The notes beneath the pieces are model-generated. The model did no database searches. It was not told the origin of the DNA and worked only from the letters and a program-made list of their open reading frames with translations. Shown piece by piece: positions 1 to 8,563 of a stretch of 38,030 nt of DNA; within the stretch, counting starts at the first letter, position 1, and each line of letters begins with the position of its first letter. The stretch is from contig JAKADK010000021.1 in the NCBI GenBank assembly GCA_021820665.1, positions 1 to 38,030 of the forward strand. Reading direction: 5' to 3'. Source of the DNA: Actinomycetes bacterium (GTDB lineage: Bacteria; Actinomycetota; Acidimicrobiia; Acidimicrobiales; RAAP-2). Position numbers and translations under genes: made by a program.

Positions 1-82
1 GACATGGGCACTCCAGGTGTCGGTGGTCGGAAGGGCAAGACGCCCCTCGGCCCCCGTTCTACCGGGGATCGCTGGCTGAAGG

Positions 83-170
83 TACGCCACGGGCACGCCA
101 CGGGCACGCCACGGGTACGCCACGGGTACGCCACGGGTACGCCACGGGCACGCCACGGGCACGCAACGGA
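83..170. repeat. 11-bp tandem repeat, 8 copies
   Basis: Eight head-to-tail copies of an 11-bp unit, YACGCCACGGG, where the first base alternates T or C; only the last copy has further changes. It lies in the noncoding leader region of the acetolactate-synthase-like gene, ending 82 bp before its start. There are no spacers, so it is a minisatellite and not a CRISPR. The rest of 1-252 shows no gene I can support. Confidence 0.9.
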
Positions 171-194
171 GACACCAGGGCGGCGACCGGCGGG

Positions 195-235
195 CGGCAC
201 CGGGTCGCGGCGGCACCGGGTCGCGGCGGCACCGG
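195..235. repeat. 16-bp tandem repeat, about 2.6 copies
   Basis: The unit CGGCACCGGGTCGCGG occurs at 195-210 and 211-226, with a partial third copy to 235. It lies just upstream of the -10-like element of the following gene. Confidence 0.85.
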
Positions 236-240
236 CCGGG

Positions 241-246
241 TAGCGT
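241..246 (+). promoter_or_regulatory. -10 element, probable leaderless promoter of the TPP enzyme gene
   Basis: TAGCGT ends 6 nt before the ATG at 253, so the predicted transcription start is the A of the start codon. There is no Shine-Dalgarno sequence before this ATG, which fits leaderless expression. No clear -35 is seen. Confidence 0.45.
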
Positions 247-252
247 TGGCCC

Positions 253-1902
253 ATGCCGAAGCGCCGCGCCTCCGACCTCCTCGTCGACGCTCTGGAAGCC
301 GAAGGCGTCGAGTACGTGTTCGGGATCCCCGGTGAGGAGACCCTCGACCTGTCCGAGTCGTTGGACCGCTCGACCATTCGCTTCGTCCCGGTCCGGCACG
401 AACAAGGCGGCGCCTTCATCGCCGACGGGATCGGGCGGTTGACCGGCCGGGCCGGGGTGGCCCTCGGGACGCTGGGGCCCGGTGCGACCAACCTGGTGAC
501 CGCCGTGGCCGACGCCTACCTGGACCGGGCGCCGCTCGTCGTGCTGACCGGCCAGGGCGACCTCGAGCGCATGCACAAAGAGAGCCACCAGTACATCGAC
601 GTCGTCTCCCTCATGGCGCCGATCACGAAGTGGAACGCCCGGGTGACCGCACCGGGCATCGTCCCCGAGGCGGTGCGCAAGGCCTTCGCCGTGGCCGAGA
701 CCGAGAAGCCGGGGGCGACCCACCTCGAGCTCCCTGAGGAAGTCATGGGTGCGACCGTCGGGCCGGAGGACTGCCCGCTGGGCCGGAGCGATCCGGTTCG
801 CCCGCAGCCGAGCGCCCGGTCGATCCTCCGTTCGGCCGACCTCATCCGGGCGGGGCGGCGGGTCGTGGCGCTGGCCGGCAACGGGGTGGTCCGCGGTCGT
901 GCCGCTCCGGCGCTCCGCGAGTTCTCCCGGGCGACGGGCATCCCCGTCGCCGAGACCTTCATGGGCAAGGGTCTCATCCCGGCCGACGATCCCCGGAGCC
1001 TGGGGGCAACGGGGCTTCAGGCCGGGGACTACGCCATGGCGGGGTTCGACGACGCCGACGTGGTGGTGGCGATCGGCTACGACCTCGTCGAGCAGGCGCC
1101 CCGGCAGTGGAACCCTCGCCGGGACAAGACGATCATCTGCATCGACACGCTCCCGGCCGAGATCGACGCCTACTTCATGCCGGCGGCGGAGCTGGTGGGC
1201 GACATCTACCACGTGCTCACCGTCCTGGCCGAGGAGCTCCGGGGCCAGGTCAGGCCAGGAGGCTCGACACGGCTCCGGGACACGACGTTGGGGCTCCTGG
1301 CCAGCGCCGCCACCGACGACCGGTTTCCCATGCAGCCGCCGCGGGTGCTGGCGTCCGTCCGCCGGCTGCTCGGTCGAGAGGACGTGCTGGTGAGCGACGT
1401 GGGCCTGCACAAGCTGTGGATCGGCCGGATGTTCCCCGCCTACGAGCCCAACACGACGCTGATCGCCAACGGCCTGGCCGGCATGGGCTTCGCCGTGCCG
1501 GCAGCCATCGCGGCGAAGCTGGTGCGTCCGGACGCGACGGTGGTGGCCGTCTCGGGTGACGGCGGCTTCATGATGAACGTCCAGGAGCTCGAGACCGCAC
1601 GGCGGCTCGGCACCGCGTTCGTGAACCTCGTGTGGGAGAACGGCCAGTTCGGATCGATCGTGTGGAAGCAGGACCGCCGCTTCGGCCGCCACTTCGGGAC
1701 CGACTTCACGAACCCGGACTTCGTGGCCCTTGCCGCCGCGTTCGGCCTGCCGTCGTGGCGGGTGACGAGCGCCGCCGATCTCGACGACCGGCTGGCCGCC
1801 GCCCTGGCGCTCGACGTCCCGAGCGTGATCGTGGTGCCCATCGACTACAGCCTGGACGTTGCCATCTCCAGCGAGCTCGGCGCCACCACGACGGCGACCT
1901 GA
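253..1902 (+). CDS. Acetolactate synthase-like ThDP enzyme (large subunit type)
   Basis: A 549-residue thiamine-diphosphate enzyme of the acetolactate synthase family, expected to condense two pyruvates to 2-acetolactate in the cytoplasm. The N-terminal ThDP-binding domain carries the catalytic glutamate in RHEQGG (Glu50), a central domain follows, and the C-terminal domain has the ThDP/Mg motif GDGGF (residues 435-439) ending about 30 residues later in ENGQFG. The length is close to catabolic AlsS and short for anabolic IlvB. No regulatory small subunit (ilvN) or ilvC lies beside it, so a stand-alone role (acetoin-type or a related 2-keto acid reaction) is as likely as branched-chain amino acid synthesis. 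The family call is firm; the exact substrate is not visible. The ATG at 253 has no ribosome binding site but sits 6 nt after a TAGCGT -10 element, which supports this start. Confidence 0.88.
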   Translation: MPKRRASDLLVDALEAEGVEYVFGIPGEETLDLSESLDRSTIRFVPVRHEQGGAFIADGIGRLTGRAGVALGTLGPGATNLVTAVADAYLDRAPLVVLTGQGDLERMHKESHQYIDVVSLMAPITKWNARVTAPGIVPEAVRKAFAVAETEKPGATHLELPEEVMGATVGPEDCPLGRSDPVRPQPSARSILRSADLIRAGRRVVALAGNGVVRGRAAPALREFSRATGIPVAETFMGKGLIPADDPRSLGATGLQAGDYAMAGFDDADVVVAIGYDLVEQAPRQWNPRRDKTIICIDTLPAEIDAYFMPAAELVGDIYHVLTVLAEELRGQVRPGGSTRLRDTTLGLLASAATDDRFPMQPPRVLASVRRLLGREDVLVSDVGLHKLWIGRMFPAYEPNTTLIANGLAGMGFAVPAAIAAKLVRPDATVVAVSGDGGFMMNVQELETARRLGTAFVNLVWENGQFGSIVWKQDRRFGRHFGTDFTNPDFVALAAAFGLPSWRVTSAADLDDRLAAALALDVPSVIVVPIDYSLDVAISSELGATTTAT

Positions 1903-1916
1903 GGGGTACTCAGGTC
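1896..1916. terminator. Hairpin between convergent genes
   Basis: A perfect 8-bp inverted repeat, GACCTGAG and CTCAGGTC, with a 5-nt loop overlaps the stop codon of the rightward gene and lies 6 nt beyond the stop of the leftward gene. No T-run follows on either side. Its position suggests a shared two-way terminator. Confidence 0.55.
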
Positions 1917-1921
1917 GGGGC

Positions 1922-2953
1922 TCACCTGTGCCCGGGAGGGGATCCCGTCTGCTCGGGGGTGGCAGCGGCCGTGACCGGGAGCCGGCGCTCGAGCTCCCGG
2001 TTGAGCTCGGCACCGAGCAGCACGGCCAGGCCGGCCACGAACAGCCACACGAGGAGCACCACGACCCCGGCGAAGACCCCGTAGGTCTGTGAGGCATGCC
2101 CCAGGTCGTTCAGGTAGTAGGAGTAGACGGCGGATGCGGCCAGCCAGCCGACGGCAGCGAGGACACCCCCGGGGCTGATCCACTCCCACCGGCGCTCGGG
2201 CCGGTCCGGGCCGATCCGGTAGTAGGCGGAGAGCAGCAATCCGACGAGCACGATGGCGACCAGCCAGCGCAGCGCGGTCCACCCCACGTCGAAGATATCG
2301 GCGGCGACCGGCACGGAGTGCCGGAGCAGCCCGCCGACGGGATTGCCGAGGACGAGGAGCCCGAAGGCGACGCCACCGAGAGCCACCGTGACGGCGATGA
2401 GCGGGAGGGCCACGAGCCGGCGACGCACGAAGCCCCGGTCCTTGCCGACGTCGTAGGCGACGTCCAGGCCCACCTGGAGCGAGGCCATCGCCTCCACCGA
2501 ACCCCACAGGGCCACCAGTGTCCCGGCGATCACCGCCGTGGTGCTCTCCCCATGGGTCAACGGCGTCCGGAGGGACTCGGTGATCACCTTGGCCGCCGCG
2601 GCGGGGAGCACCGTGTTCAACACGTGGGTCACGTGAGCGAGCTGGGCCGGAGTGAGGCCGACGAGGCCGGCCACGCCCAGTAGGGCGACGATGCCGGGGA
2701 AGATGGCGAGGAACCAATGGAACGCCAGGCTGGCGGCGGCGGTGGTGATGCGGTCCCTCCCGGACTGGACCACGGTGGACCGCAGCACGTCGGGCCACGA
2801 TCGGACGGGGAGCTCCGAGGTCCGGATCCGACGTCCGACGGCGTGCTCGATGCGGTGCGGGGTTCGCTGGGGTGCCGCGACGTCGGGTGCCGAACCTCCC
2901 GTCGCCTCGACGGCGCCCGGAGCGGCGATGGGTTCACCCGGGGGTGACGTCAC
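1922..2953 (-). CDS. YihY/BrkB-family integral membrane protein
   Basis: A 343-residue inner-membrane protein of the YihY/BrkB family (once mislabelled ribonuclease BN), whose molecular function is not settled. After a polar N-terminus of about 65 residues come about six hydrophobic segments. The start of the domain has the family pattern of alternating polar and small residues leading into a helix (RITTAAASLAFHWFLAIFP), and the C-terminal part has SYYLNDLGHASQTYG followed by a long hydrophobic helix and AELNRELE. Its start overlaps the last 20 nt of the upstream CLC gene, so the two are probably one transcript with coupled translation. Together they look like an envelope or ion-handling pair, which is inference. 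The very end of the protein is polar and proline/glycine-rich. Confidence 0.85.
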   Translation of the reverse strand: MTSPPGEPIAAPGAVEATGGSAPDVAAPQRTPHRIEHAVGRRIRTSELPVRSWPDVLRSTVVQSGRDRITTAAASLAFHWFLAIFPGIVALLGVAGLVGLTPAQLAHVTHVLNTVLPAAAAKVITESLRTPLTHGESTTAVIAGTLVALWGSVEAMASLQVGLDVAYDVGKDRGFVRRRLVALPLIAVTVALGGVAFGLLVLGNPVGGLLRHSVPVAADIFDVGWTALRWLVAIVLVGLLLSAYYRIGPDRPERRWEWISPGGVLAAVGWLAASAVYSYYLNDLGHASQTYGVFAGVVVLLVWLFVAGLAVLLGAELNRELERRLPVTAAATPEQTGSPPGHR

Positions 2954-4418
2954 GGTCCCTCGGTCCCGGGGTCCCGCGGTCCCGGGGGTGCCGCACGACG
3001 GTCGGTTCCCCGAAGTGGCGGAGCGGGGCGGTGTAGATCGACCGGTCGTCCAGGGCCCGGGAGACCAGCATGGCCCCGATCACTGCCAGGATGAGCGGTA
3101 CCAGCAGCGATCCTCCGGTGCCGGTGAGCTCGACCATGAGCGCCAGGGAGGCGAGGGGGGCCTGCATGGCGGCGGCCAGCATGGCGGATGCCCCGATGAT
3201 GGCGTAGGCACCCGGCTCGGTGCCCGGCCACAACGCCGTCCAGGCGTGCCCGAACACGGCCCCGAACAGGGCGCCGAAGGCGAGCGTGGGGGTGAACAAC
3301 CCGCCCACCGCCCCGCCCCGGAGGAAGGTCCCCGTGGCCAGGGGCCGGATGACCAGGAGGACCGCCACCAACGACAGGCCGAGCTGGCCGAGGAAGAGGA
3401 ATTGGGCCAGGTCCTTCCCGTTGCCGAGGACCTCGGGGTACTCGACCGAGACGCACCCGACAGCCACGAAGACGGCGGCCAGGGACACGAGGAGCCGCCA
3501 CCCGCCGGGGCGGTGTTCCTTCGACCATGCGAACAGCCGGATGTAGCCGACCGCCAGCACGCCGGCCAGCGGGCCACAGACGATCGCCGCGATCGCCAGG
3601 GACGGTGTGACAGCGTACGTGGGGAGACGATAGGTCGGTTGGTCGGGGAGGAGGACCCAGGACACCCCGGTGGCGATGCCGGCCGTGGCCAGGGCCGGCA
3701 GCACCATGGGCAGCGTCAGCGTGCCGAGGAGCACCTCGAGACCGAAGAGCGCCCCGCCCAGAGGCACGTTGTAGACGGCGGCCATCCCGGCTCCGGCGCC
3801 GCACGCCACCAGCAGTCGGCGTTGTGCCGCGGTGAGCCCGCCGACGTCCGAGACCTTGGAGGCGATGGCCGCGCCGGTCTCCTTCGGTGCCCCTTCCCGT
3901 CCGAGCGTCGCCCCCAGGGCGACGGTCACGATCTGGACCACGCTGTTCACGATGGTGAACACGAACGGGAGCTTGCCGTCCTCTTCCCAGACGGACTCGG
4001 ACAGACCTGTGCTCAGGTGGGTGAACCGCCGGAGCGTCAGCCAGGCCAGTCCGGCGGTCACCCCGGCGATCGCCATCACGATGACGCGCCGCAGCGGGGG
4101 TGCCGCCTGGACCCCGCGCTGGAACAGGCCGCCGTGGTACCCGTAGGCGAGGTGTTGGACGCCGTGGAGGATCTCCATCAGCAGTGCGGCCCCGATCCCC
4201 GCTCCGATCCCGGTCACGGCAACGAGCAGCCAGAAGCGGGCCAGCTCTCGCGACGAGCCCCACACCAGCGGGACGTTCGGCTGCATGATGTGGCCGGAGC
4301 GCACCGAGGGGGGTGCCGCTGCGGGAAGGTCGTGGGGTGGTGCCGGTGGCGGCGAGCTGCCAGAGGTCGCCTCGCCGTCTGGCTGGTCTGGCTGGTGCTC
4401 CGCCGTTCCCCCGTTCAT
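2934..4418 (-). CDS. CLC-family chloride channel/transporter
   Basis: A 494-residue voltage-gated chloride channel (CLC) family membrane protein with about ten or more hydrophobic segments. Family signatures are in order: STGLSE (in place of GSGIPE), GREGAPKE with the gating glutamate, NVPLGGALFGLEV and GGLFTP. The residue that matches the proton-shuttle glutamate of E. coli ClcA (second Glu of FIIEEM) is valine here, as in channel-type members, so passive chloride conduction is possible. The first 45 residues are Pro/Ser-rich and not conserved; an internal Met at 4286 is an alternative start. I chose the ATG at 4418 because a GGGACG-like site precedes it. The reading frame stays open far upstream, but that part lies opposite the diguanylate cyclase gene and is not coding. 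The 3' end overlaps the BrkB-family gene. Confidence 0.87.
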   Translation of the reverse strand: MNGGTAEHQPDQPDGEATSGSSPPPAPPHDLPAAAPPSVRSGHIMQPNVPLVWGSSRELARFWLLVAVTGIGAGIGAALLMEILHGVQHLAYGYHGGLFQRGVQAAPPLRRVIVMAIAGVTAGLAWLTLRRFTHLSTGLSESVWEEDGKLPFVFTIVNSVVQIVTVALGATLGREGAPKETGAAIASKVSDVGGLTAAQRRLLVACGAGAGMAAVYNVPLGGALFGLEVLLGTLTLPMVLPALATAGIATGVSWVLLPDQPTYRLPTYAVTPSLAIAAIVCGPLAGVLAVGYIRLFAWSKEHRPGGWRLLVSLAAVFVAVGCVSVEYPEVLGNGKDLAQFLFLGQLGLSLVAVLLVIRPLATGTFLRGGAVGGLFTPTLAFGALFGAVFGHAWTALWPGTEPGAYAIIGASAMLAAAMQAPLASLALMVELTGTGGSLLVPLILAVIGAMLVSRALDDRSIYTAPLRHFGEPTVVRHPRDRGTPGPRDRDVTPG

Positions 4419-4551
4419 CTCGCGCCGCGTCCCGCTCGGCCTTCCTCTGGCCGGTGCTCCGGTGCCACGCTCCCGGGCGCGGCACCGGCACGGGACGGGG
4501 AGTCGCGTGTGGCCCTCGGCGCGGTGGCGGCGGACGGTCGGATCCCCAGCA

Positions 4552-4562
4552 CGGTAGTACCG
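4552..4562. promoter_or_regulatory. Small palindrome in divergent intergenic region
   Basis: CGGTA-G-TACCG is a perfect 11-bp inverted repeat in the space between the divergent CLC and diguanylate cyclase genes. It is one of few A/T-containing spots there and could be an operator or part of a promoter. Evidence is weak. Confidence 0.2.
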
Positions 4563-4634
4563 CCACGCTCCTCGGACGAGCCGCGGGTGCGTGCAGTCGT
4601 CAAGTCGGTCACCAAACGTGTCGATGACCTGGTC

Positions 4635-6281
4635 ATGGTGACCGATCCTCTGGCGCGGGCGTGTGCCGCGATCCTGACCAGGCACCCCGATGCCCCGGTG
4701 GCGGCCATGGGCCCGGACGGGATCTCGGTCGACGTCCCGGCCTCGCTCGGCCTGGTCGGACGCCGCGAGCTCCGGGCGCGCTCGGCGCTCGACCTCGTTG
4801 TCCCTGCCGACCGCGTGGTGCTCATCAACGCCTGGTCCCGGGTGAAAGAGGTGGGGATCGCCAGGACACCCATCCGGCTCTGTCACGATCCCGACCATGT
4901 GGTCCATCTCCACCTGGTGGACCTGAGCGAGGCACACGGGGTGTTCTTGGGCGTGTTCGCCGACGGCGGCGGGGGCGCGGACGAAGCGGTGGCGACGGGT
5001 GCCGGGGAGTTGGTGGCTCCGCGTTTCGCCCGCACGCACAAGGACGAGATGGCCGTGCTCACGGAGATCGACGAGGCGACCACGCAGATCCTCGGCTGGT
5101 CGTCCGAGGAGATGGTGGGTGCCCGGTCGCTCGACTTCATCCACCCCGACGACCAGCAGCTCGCCATCGACAACTGGATGGAGATGCTGGCCGCCACCGG
5201 GATGGCCCGCCGGGTGCGGCTCCGGCACGCGGCGAAGAACGGGGAGTGGGTCTGGCTGGAGATCACCAACCACAACCGTCTCCTCGATCCGGCGCACGGT
5301 GACGTCCTGGCCGAGATGGTCGACATCACCGACGAGATGGCGACCCACCAGGCCCTCGAGGCGCGCGAACGGCTGCTCTACCGGCTGGCCGAGACGATCC
5401 CCATCGGCGTCCTCCAGGTCAACCGGGCGGGCACGGTCCTCTACGCCAACCAACGGGTCCAGGAGCTCACTGGGACCGGCCCCGCCACGACCTTCGTCGC
5501 CCAGCTGGCCACGGTCGTCGCCGAGGACAGGGGAACGGTCGCCGACGCACTTGCTGCCGTGCTCGACCAGGGCCGCGACCGTGACGTCGAGATCCGCATC
5601 CAGACGGAAGAGGGAAGCATCCGCTACTGCGAGGCGCGGCTGCGGGCGCTCACCGGCGCGGCGGGGGAAGTGAGCGGAGCCATCGTGTGCATGGAGGACG
5701 TCTCCCAACGGGTGCAGATGCGCCAAGAGCTCGAATGGCGTGCCACGATCGACCCGCTGACCGGGTGCCACAACCGTGGGTCGACGATGGCGCTCCTCGA
5801 CAAGATTGTGGCCGACGCCCCCGATCGGGCCAAAGGCCTGGCGGTCATCTTCTGCGACCTCGATCGCTTCAAGCCGGTGAACGACCAGTACGGCCACGCC
5901 ACCGGGGACGAGCTCCTGGTGGCCGTCGCCCAGCGGCTCATCGGCACCGCCCGGGACGGGGACATCGTCGGGCGGATCGGTGGCGACGAGTTCCTCTTGC
6001 TGTGCCCCGACGTCGAATCGTCCGAGCACGCGCTCACCATCGCCTATCGCATCTCCGCCCGCCTGGCCGAAGCGTTCGCCCTCCGACCAGGGAGAGTCGG
6101 GGTCGGCGTGAGCATCGGCGTGGTGTGGGCCGACCGGGGGGCGGGCGACCCGGAGTCGCTCGTGGCGGCGGCCGACCGGGCCATGTACGAGTCCAAGCGG
6201 CGGGGCGGCCACCAGCCCGTGCTCGTGCGGGTCGGCGGCGACCATGACGGCGCGGTCGCCGAGGGGCCGGAGGGCAGGTGA
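4635..6281 (+). CDS. PAS-domain diguanylate cyclase (GGDEF)
   Basis: A 548-residue cytoplasmic sensor enzyme predicted to make cyclic di-GMP from two GTP. A PAS-like region at about 15-115 is followed by a well-formed PAS/PAC at about 130-240 (KDEMAVLTEIDEATTQILGW start, FIHPDD motif), a third PAS at about 245-360 and a GGDEF domain at about 365-530. The active site reads GGDEF intact at 449-453. Five residues before it is RDGD (440-443), the RxxD inhibitory site, so product inhibition is expected. No membrane segment is seen, so the signal is probably intracellular. An in-frame GTG at 4587, preceded at good spacing by GGACGAG, is a plausible earlier start; ATG 4635 has no clear ribosome binding site. 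The next gene is an EAL phosphodiesterase 67 nt downstream, so synthesis and breakdown of the messenger are probably co-expressed. Confidence 0.88.
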   Translation: MVTDPLARACAAILTRHPDAPVAAMGPDGISVDVPASLGLVGRRELRARSALDLVVPADRVVLINAWSRVKEVGIARTPIRLCHDPDHVVHLHLVDLSEAHGVFLGVFADGGGGADEAVATGAGELVAPRFARTHKDEMAVLTEIDEATTQILGWSSEEMVGARSLDFIHPDDQQLAIDNWMEMLAATGMARRVRLRHAAKNGEWVWLEITNHNRLLDPAHGDVLAEMVDITDEMATHQALEARERLLYRLAETIPIGVLQVNRAGTVLYANQRVQELTGTGPATTFVAQLATVVAEDRGTVADALAAVLDQGRDRDVEIRIQTEEGSIRYCEARLRALTGAAGEVSGAIVCMEDVSQRVQMRQELEWRATIDPLTGCHNRGSTMALLDKIVADAPDRAKGLAVIFCDLDRFKPVNDQYGHATGDELLVAVAQRLIGTARDGDIVGRIGGDEFLLLCPDVESSEHALTIAYRISARLAEAFALRPGRVGVGVSIGVVWADRGAGDPESLVAAADRAMYESKRRGGHQPVLVRVGGDHDGAVAEGPEGR

Positions 6282-6348
6282 CCGTGGCGTTCGGCTGGAC
6301 GCCGGATCGGGACTTCAGTCACAGGGGAGAGTGGTCGATGGAGCGGCG

Positions 6349-8511
6349 ATGACCTGGCCCCACTCTCCGCCTGGTCGCGGCCGGTCCGCGCCCGCCCGGA
6401 CGGGCGCGCCGGTGCGCGTGACCAGTGCCCGGCGCCCGGCGGCGGAGGTGGCCAACCGGTTCTTCCCCAAGACCAGATCCTGGTTCGTCCTGCGGGCGCC
6501 GATCCAGCTCCTGAGCCCGCGTTCTGTCCTGCGGGCCGTCTTCGCCCTGGTGACGGTGGCCTGGCTCGTGATCGGGGCCGTGGCGGTCTGGGGGACAGAG
6601 AGCCGGCTTGTCGTCCTGGCCGGTGTGGTCCCGGTGGCAGCCCTGTGGGTGGCGGTGCTGGCGCGGGGCCGGGTGGCTCCGAACTCCGTCGTATGGTTCG
6701 CCCTGGTCTACGCCGTGGCGGTGGGCGTGGAGGTGTGGGGCACCCACGGCGGGGCGACCGGGATCGTGTTTGTCGCCTTCTTCGTGCCGATGGGGGTGAC
6801 CGTCGCCCTCTTCTCGGGCACGCGCGCCGTCCTCGGGTACGACGCGGCCTGTGTCGTCGCCCTCGGGTTCGCCCTCGCGCCGGCCGACGGGTGGGCGCAC
6901 GCTGGCGCCATCGCGCTGTTGGCCGGTGTCGTGCTCGGTATCGGACCGCTCGGCATCGACCTCCTGGTGGCGTCCGGGCGCCGCCAGGGAGCCATCGACC
7001 TCGACACTGGCCTGCCCAACGCCATCGGCCTCGGGGACCGGATCCCCGAGATGCTCGCTGCCGGCCCGCTCGTCGTGGCGGTGGTGTTGCTGGAGGGCGT
7101 CGGGGACGCCCGGGGGGCGCTCGGCTACACGGTGGGGACGGAGCTGCGCCGCCGAGTAGTCGAAGACCTCGGGCAGATGGTGCCTGCCGGAACGGTGATC
7201 GGGAGGGTCGAAGGGGATGAGCTGGTGGTGGTGGCACCCCGGGGGCACCTGGGACACCTGGCGCCCACGGACGGGAGGCCTCGACCCGAGAACGACCCCG
7301 CCGACCCGGTTGGGGCCTTCGCGCTGCGCCTGACCCGGACGGTCGAGGATGCCCACGTCATGGTCGGCGGAATCGGGGTCCTGCTCCGGGCCCACGTGGG
7401 CGTGGTGACCGTGGACACCCCCGCGCGCTCTGATGCGGTAGGAGAGGCGCTGACCCTGGTCCGCCACGCGTCCCTGGCGGCCCGGCGGGCTGCCGCCACC
7501 GGTCTGAAGCTCCTCCGCTGGGACGGGAACGACGGCGCGCTGACCGTCGAGGACCTGGCGCTGCTGGCCGACCTGGGTGCGGCTGCCCGCAACGGGGAGC
7601 TCTCCTTGGCCTACCAGCCCCAGTGGGATCCCCGCTCCGGCCGGAGCGCGGCGATCGAGGCCCTCATCCGGTGGGAGAGCCCCGTGCACGGGACCGTGCC
7701 TCCCGGGCGGTTCATCCCGTTGGCCGAGCGGACAGGCCTGGTCGATCAGCTCACGACGTGGGTCATCGAGGAGGCCCTGGACGCCCAGGTCCGGCGTCGG
7801 GCTCTCGGGTGGGAGCTCCCGGTGTCGATCAACCTCTCGGCGAAGAACCTCGCCGATCCCGAGCTGGCGGGTCGGATCCTGGCCGAGCTGGCGGTGCGCG
7901 CCCTTCCGCCCTCGTCGCTCACCGTCGAGGTGACCGAGACGGCGGCGGCGGACGTCGAGCAGGCCGAGGTGGTCCTGCGCCCCCTGCACGACTTCGGGGT
8001 GCGGGTGTCGATCGACGACTTCGGGACCGGCTACACCTCCCTGGCCGCTCTCCCGTCGCTCCCGGTTGACGAGCTCAAGGTCGACCAGCGCTTCGTCCTC
8101 CGCTCCGCCACCTCACCTGCCGACGCGGCGATCGTCCGGACCGTCCGCGAGCTGGCGGGTCGCCTCGGCCTCGACGCGGTGGCCGAGGGAGTCGAGACCG
8201 AGGAGATCGCCCAGCGCATCGTGGCGTGGGGTTTCGACTACCTCCAGGGGTACCACTTCGCCCGCCCGATGTCCGAGGAGGCACTGATCCGGTACCTGAT
8301 CGACGAGGCCGACGCATGCGAGCCCGGTTCGCCGCCTCCTCCGAGCGCACCCGGGACCGATCCACCGCCCGGCCCGCGGCGGCCGGTCCGGGTGCTCGCC
8401 AGGGCACCTCGGCCCTACCGGAACGCCACCCCGGCGCTCCGGCCGGCACGCACCGACATGGTGGTGACGGCTGGCGACCGGGAACGGGCCGGCGGTGTGG
8501 AGGGGGGCTGA
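6349..8511 (+). CDS. Membrane-anchored EAL phosphodiesterase with degenerate GGDEF
   Basis: A 720-residue protein predicted to hydrolyse cyclic di-GMP. Residues about 60-210 form roughly six hydrophobic segments, giving a membrane sensor. A GGDEF-like domain follows, but its signature reads EGDEL (288-292), so it is probably not a cyclase and may bind GTP or act as a regulator. The EAL domain at about 410-660 keeps the catalytic set: EALIRW (437-442), the DDFGTGYTSL loop, the lysine in VDELKVDQRF, AEGVET and LQGYHFARP. The C-terminal 70 residues are Pro/Arg-rich. The ATG at 6349 was chosen because GGAG precedes it by 5 nt; the frame is open back to an ATG at 6244 inside the preceding gene, and a GTG at 6331 is also possible. 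It forms a pair with the upstream diguanylate cyclase. Confidence 0.87.
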   Translation: MTWPHSPPGRGRSAPARTGAPVRVTSARRPAAEVANRFFPKTRSWFVLRAPIQLLSPRSVLRAVFALVTVAWLVIGAVAVWGTESRLVVLAGVVPVAALWVAVLARGRVAPNSVVWFALVYAVAVGVEVWGTHGGATGIVFVAFFVPMGVTVALFSGTRAVLGYDAACVVALGFALAPADGWAHAGAIALLAGVVLGIGPLGIDLLVASGRRQGAIDLDTGLPNAIGLGDRIPEMLAAGPLVVAVVLLEGVGDARGALGYTVGTELRRRVVEDLGQMVPAGTVIGRVEGDELVVVAPRGHLGHLAPTDGRPRPENDPADPVGAFALRLTRTVEDAHVMVGGIGVLLRAHVGVVTVDTPARSDAVGEALTLVRHASLAARRAAATGLKLLRWDGNDGALTVEDLALLADLGAAARNGELSLAYQPQWDPRSGRSAAIEALIRWESPVHGTVPPGRFIPLAERTGLVDQLTTWVIEEALDAQVRRRALGWELPVSINLSAKNLADPELAGRILAELAVRALPPSSLTVEVTETAAADVEQAEVVLRPLHDFGVRVSIDDFGTGYTSLAALPSLPVDELKVDQRFVLRSATSPADAAIVRTVRELAGRLGLDAVAEGVETEEIAQRIVAWGFDYLQGYHFARPMSEEALIRYLIDEADACEPGSPPPPSAPGTDPPPGPRRPVRVLARAPRPYRNATPALRPARTDMVVTAGDRERAGGVEGG

Positions 8512-8522
8512 GCTGCTGCCTC

Positions 8523-8528
8523 TAAGGT
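8523..8528 (+). promoter_or_regulatory. -10-like element upstream of SDR gene
   Basis: TAAGGT lies 35 nt before the ATG of the SDR gene and would give a leader of about 29 nt. The leader has no good Shine-Dalgarno site. No -35 could be fixed. Confidence 0.3.
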
Positions 8529-8563
8529 GTCCCACCGACAGCGAGCGACGAGAACGGGTTGGC

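Noticed and set aside
83-170. CRISPR array
   Set aside because: The copies are directly adjacent 11-bp units without spacers and no cas gene is present.
4-243. A 79-codon open frame at the window start
   Set aside because: It is made mostly of the 11-bp and 16-bp tandem repeats, has no ribosome binding site or recognisable domain, and stops just before the real gene. Open frame by GC content is the simpler reading.
2652-4634. Long N-terminal extension of the diguanylate cyclase
   Set aside because: The frame is open but lies opposite the CLC and BrkB-family genes, gives Arg/Gly/His-rich low-complexity protein and has no domain before the PAS region.
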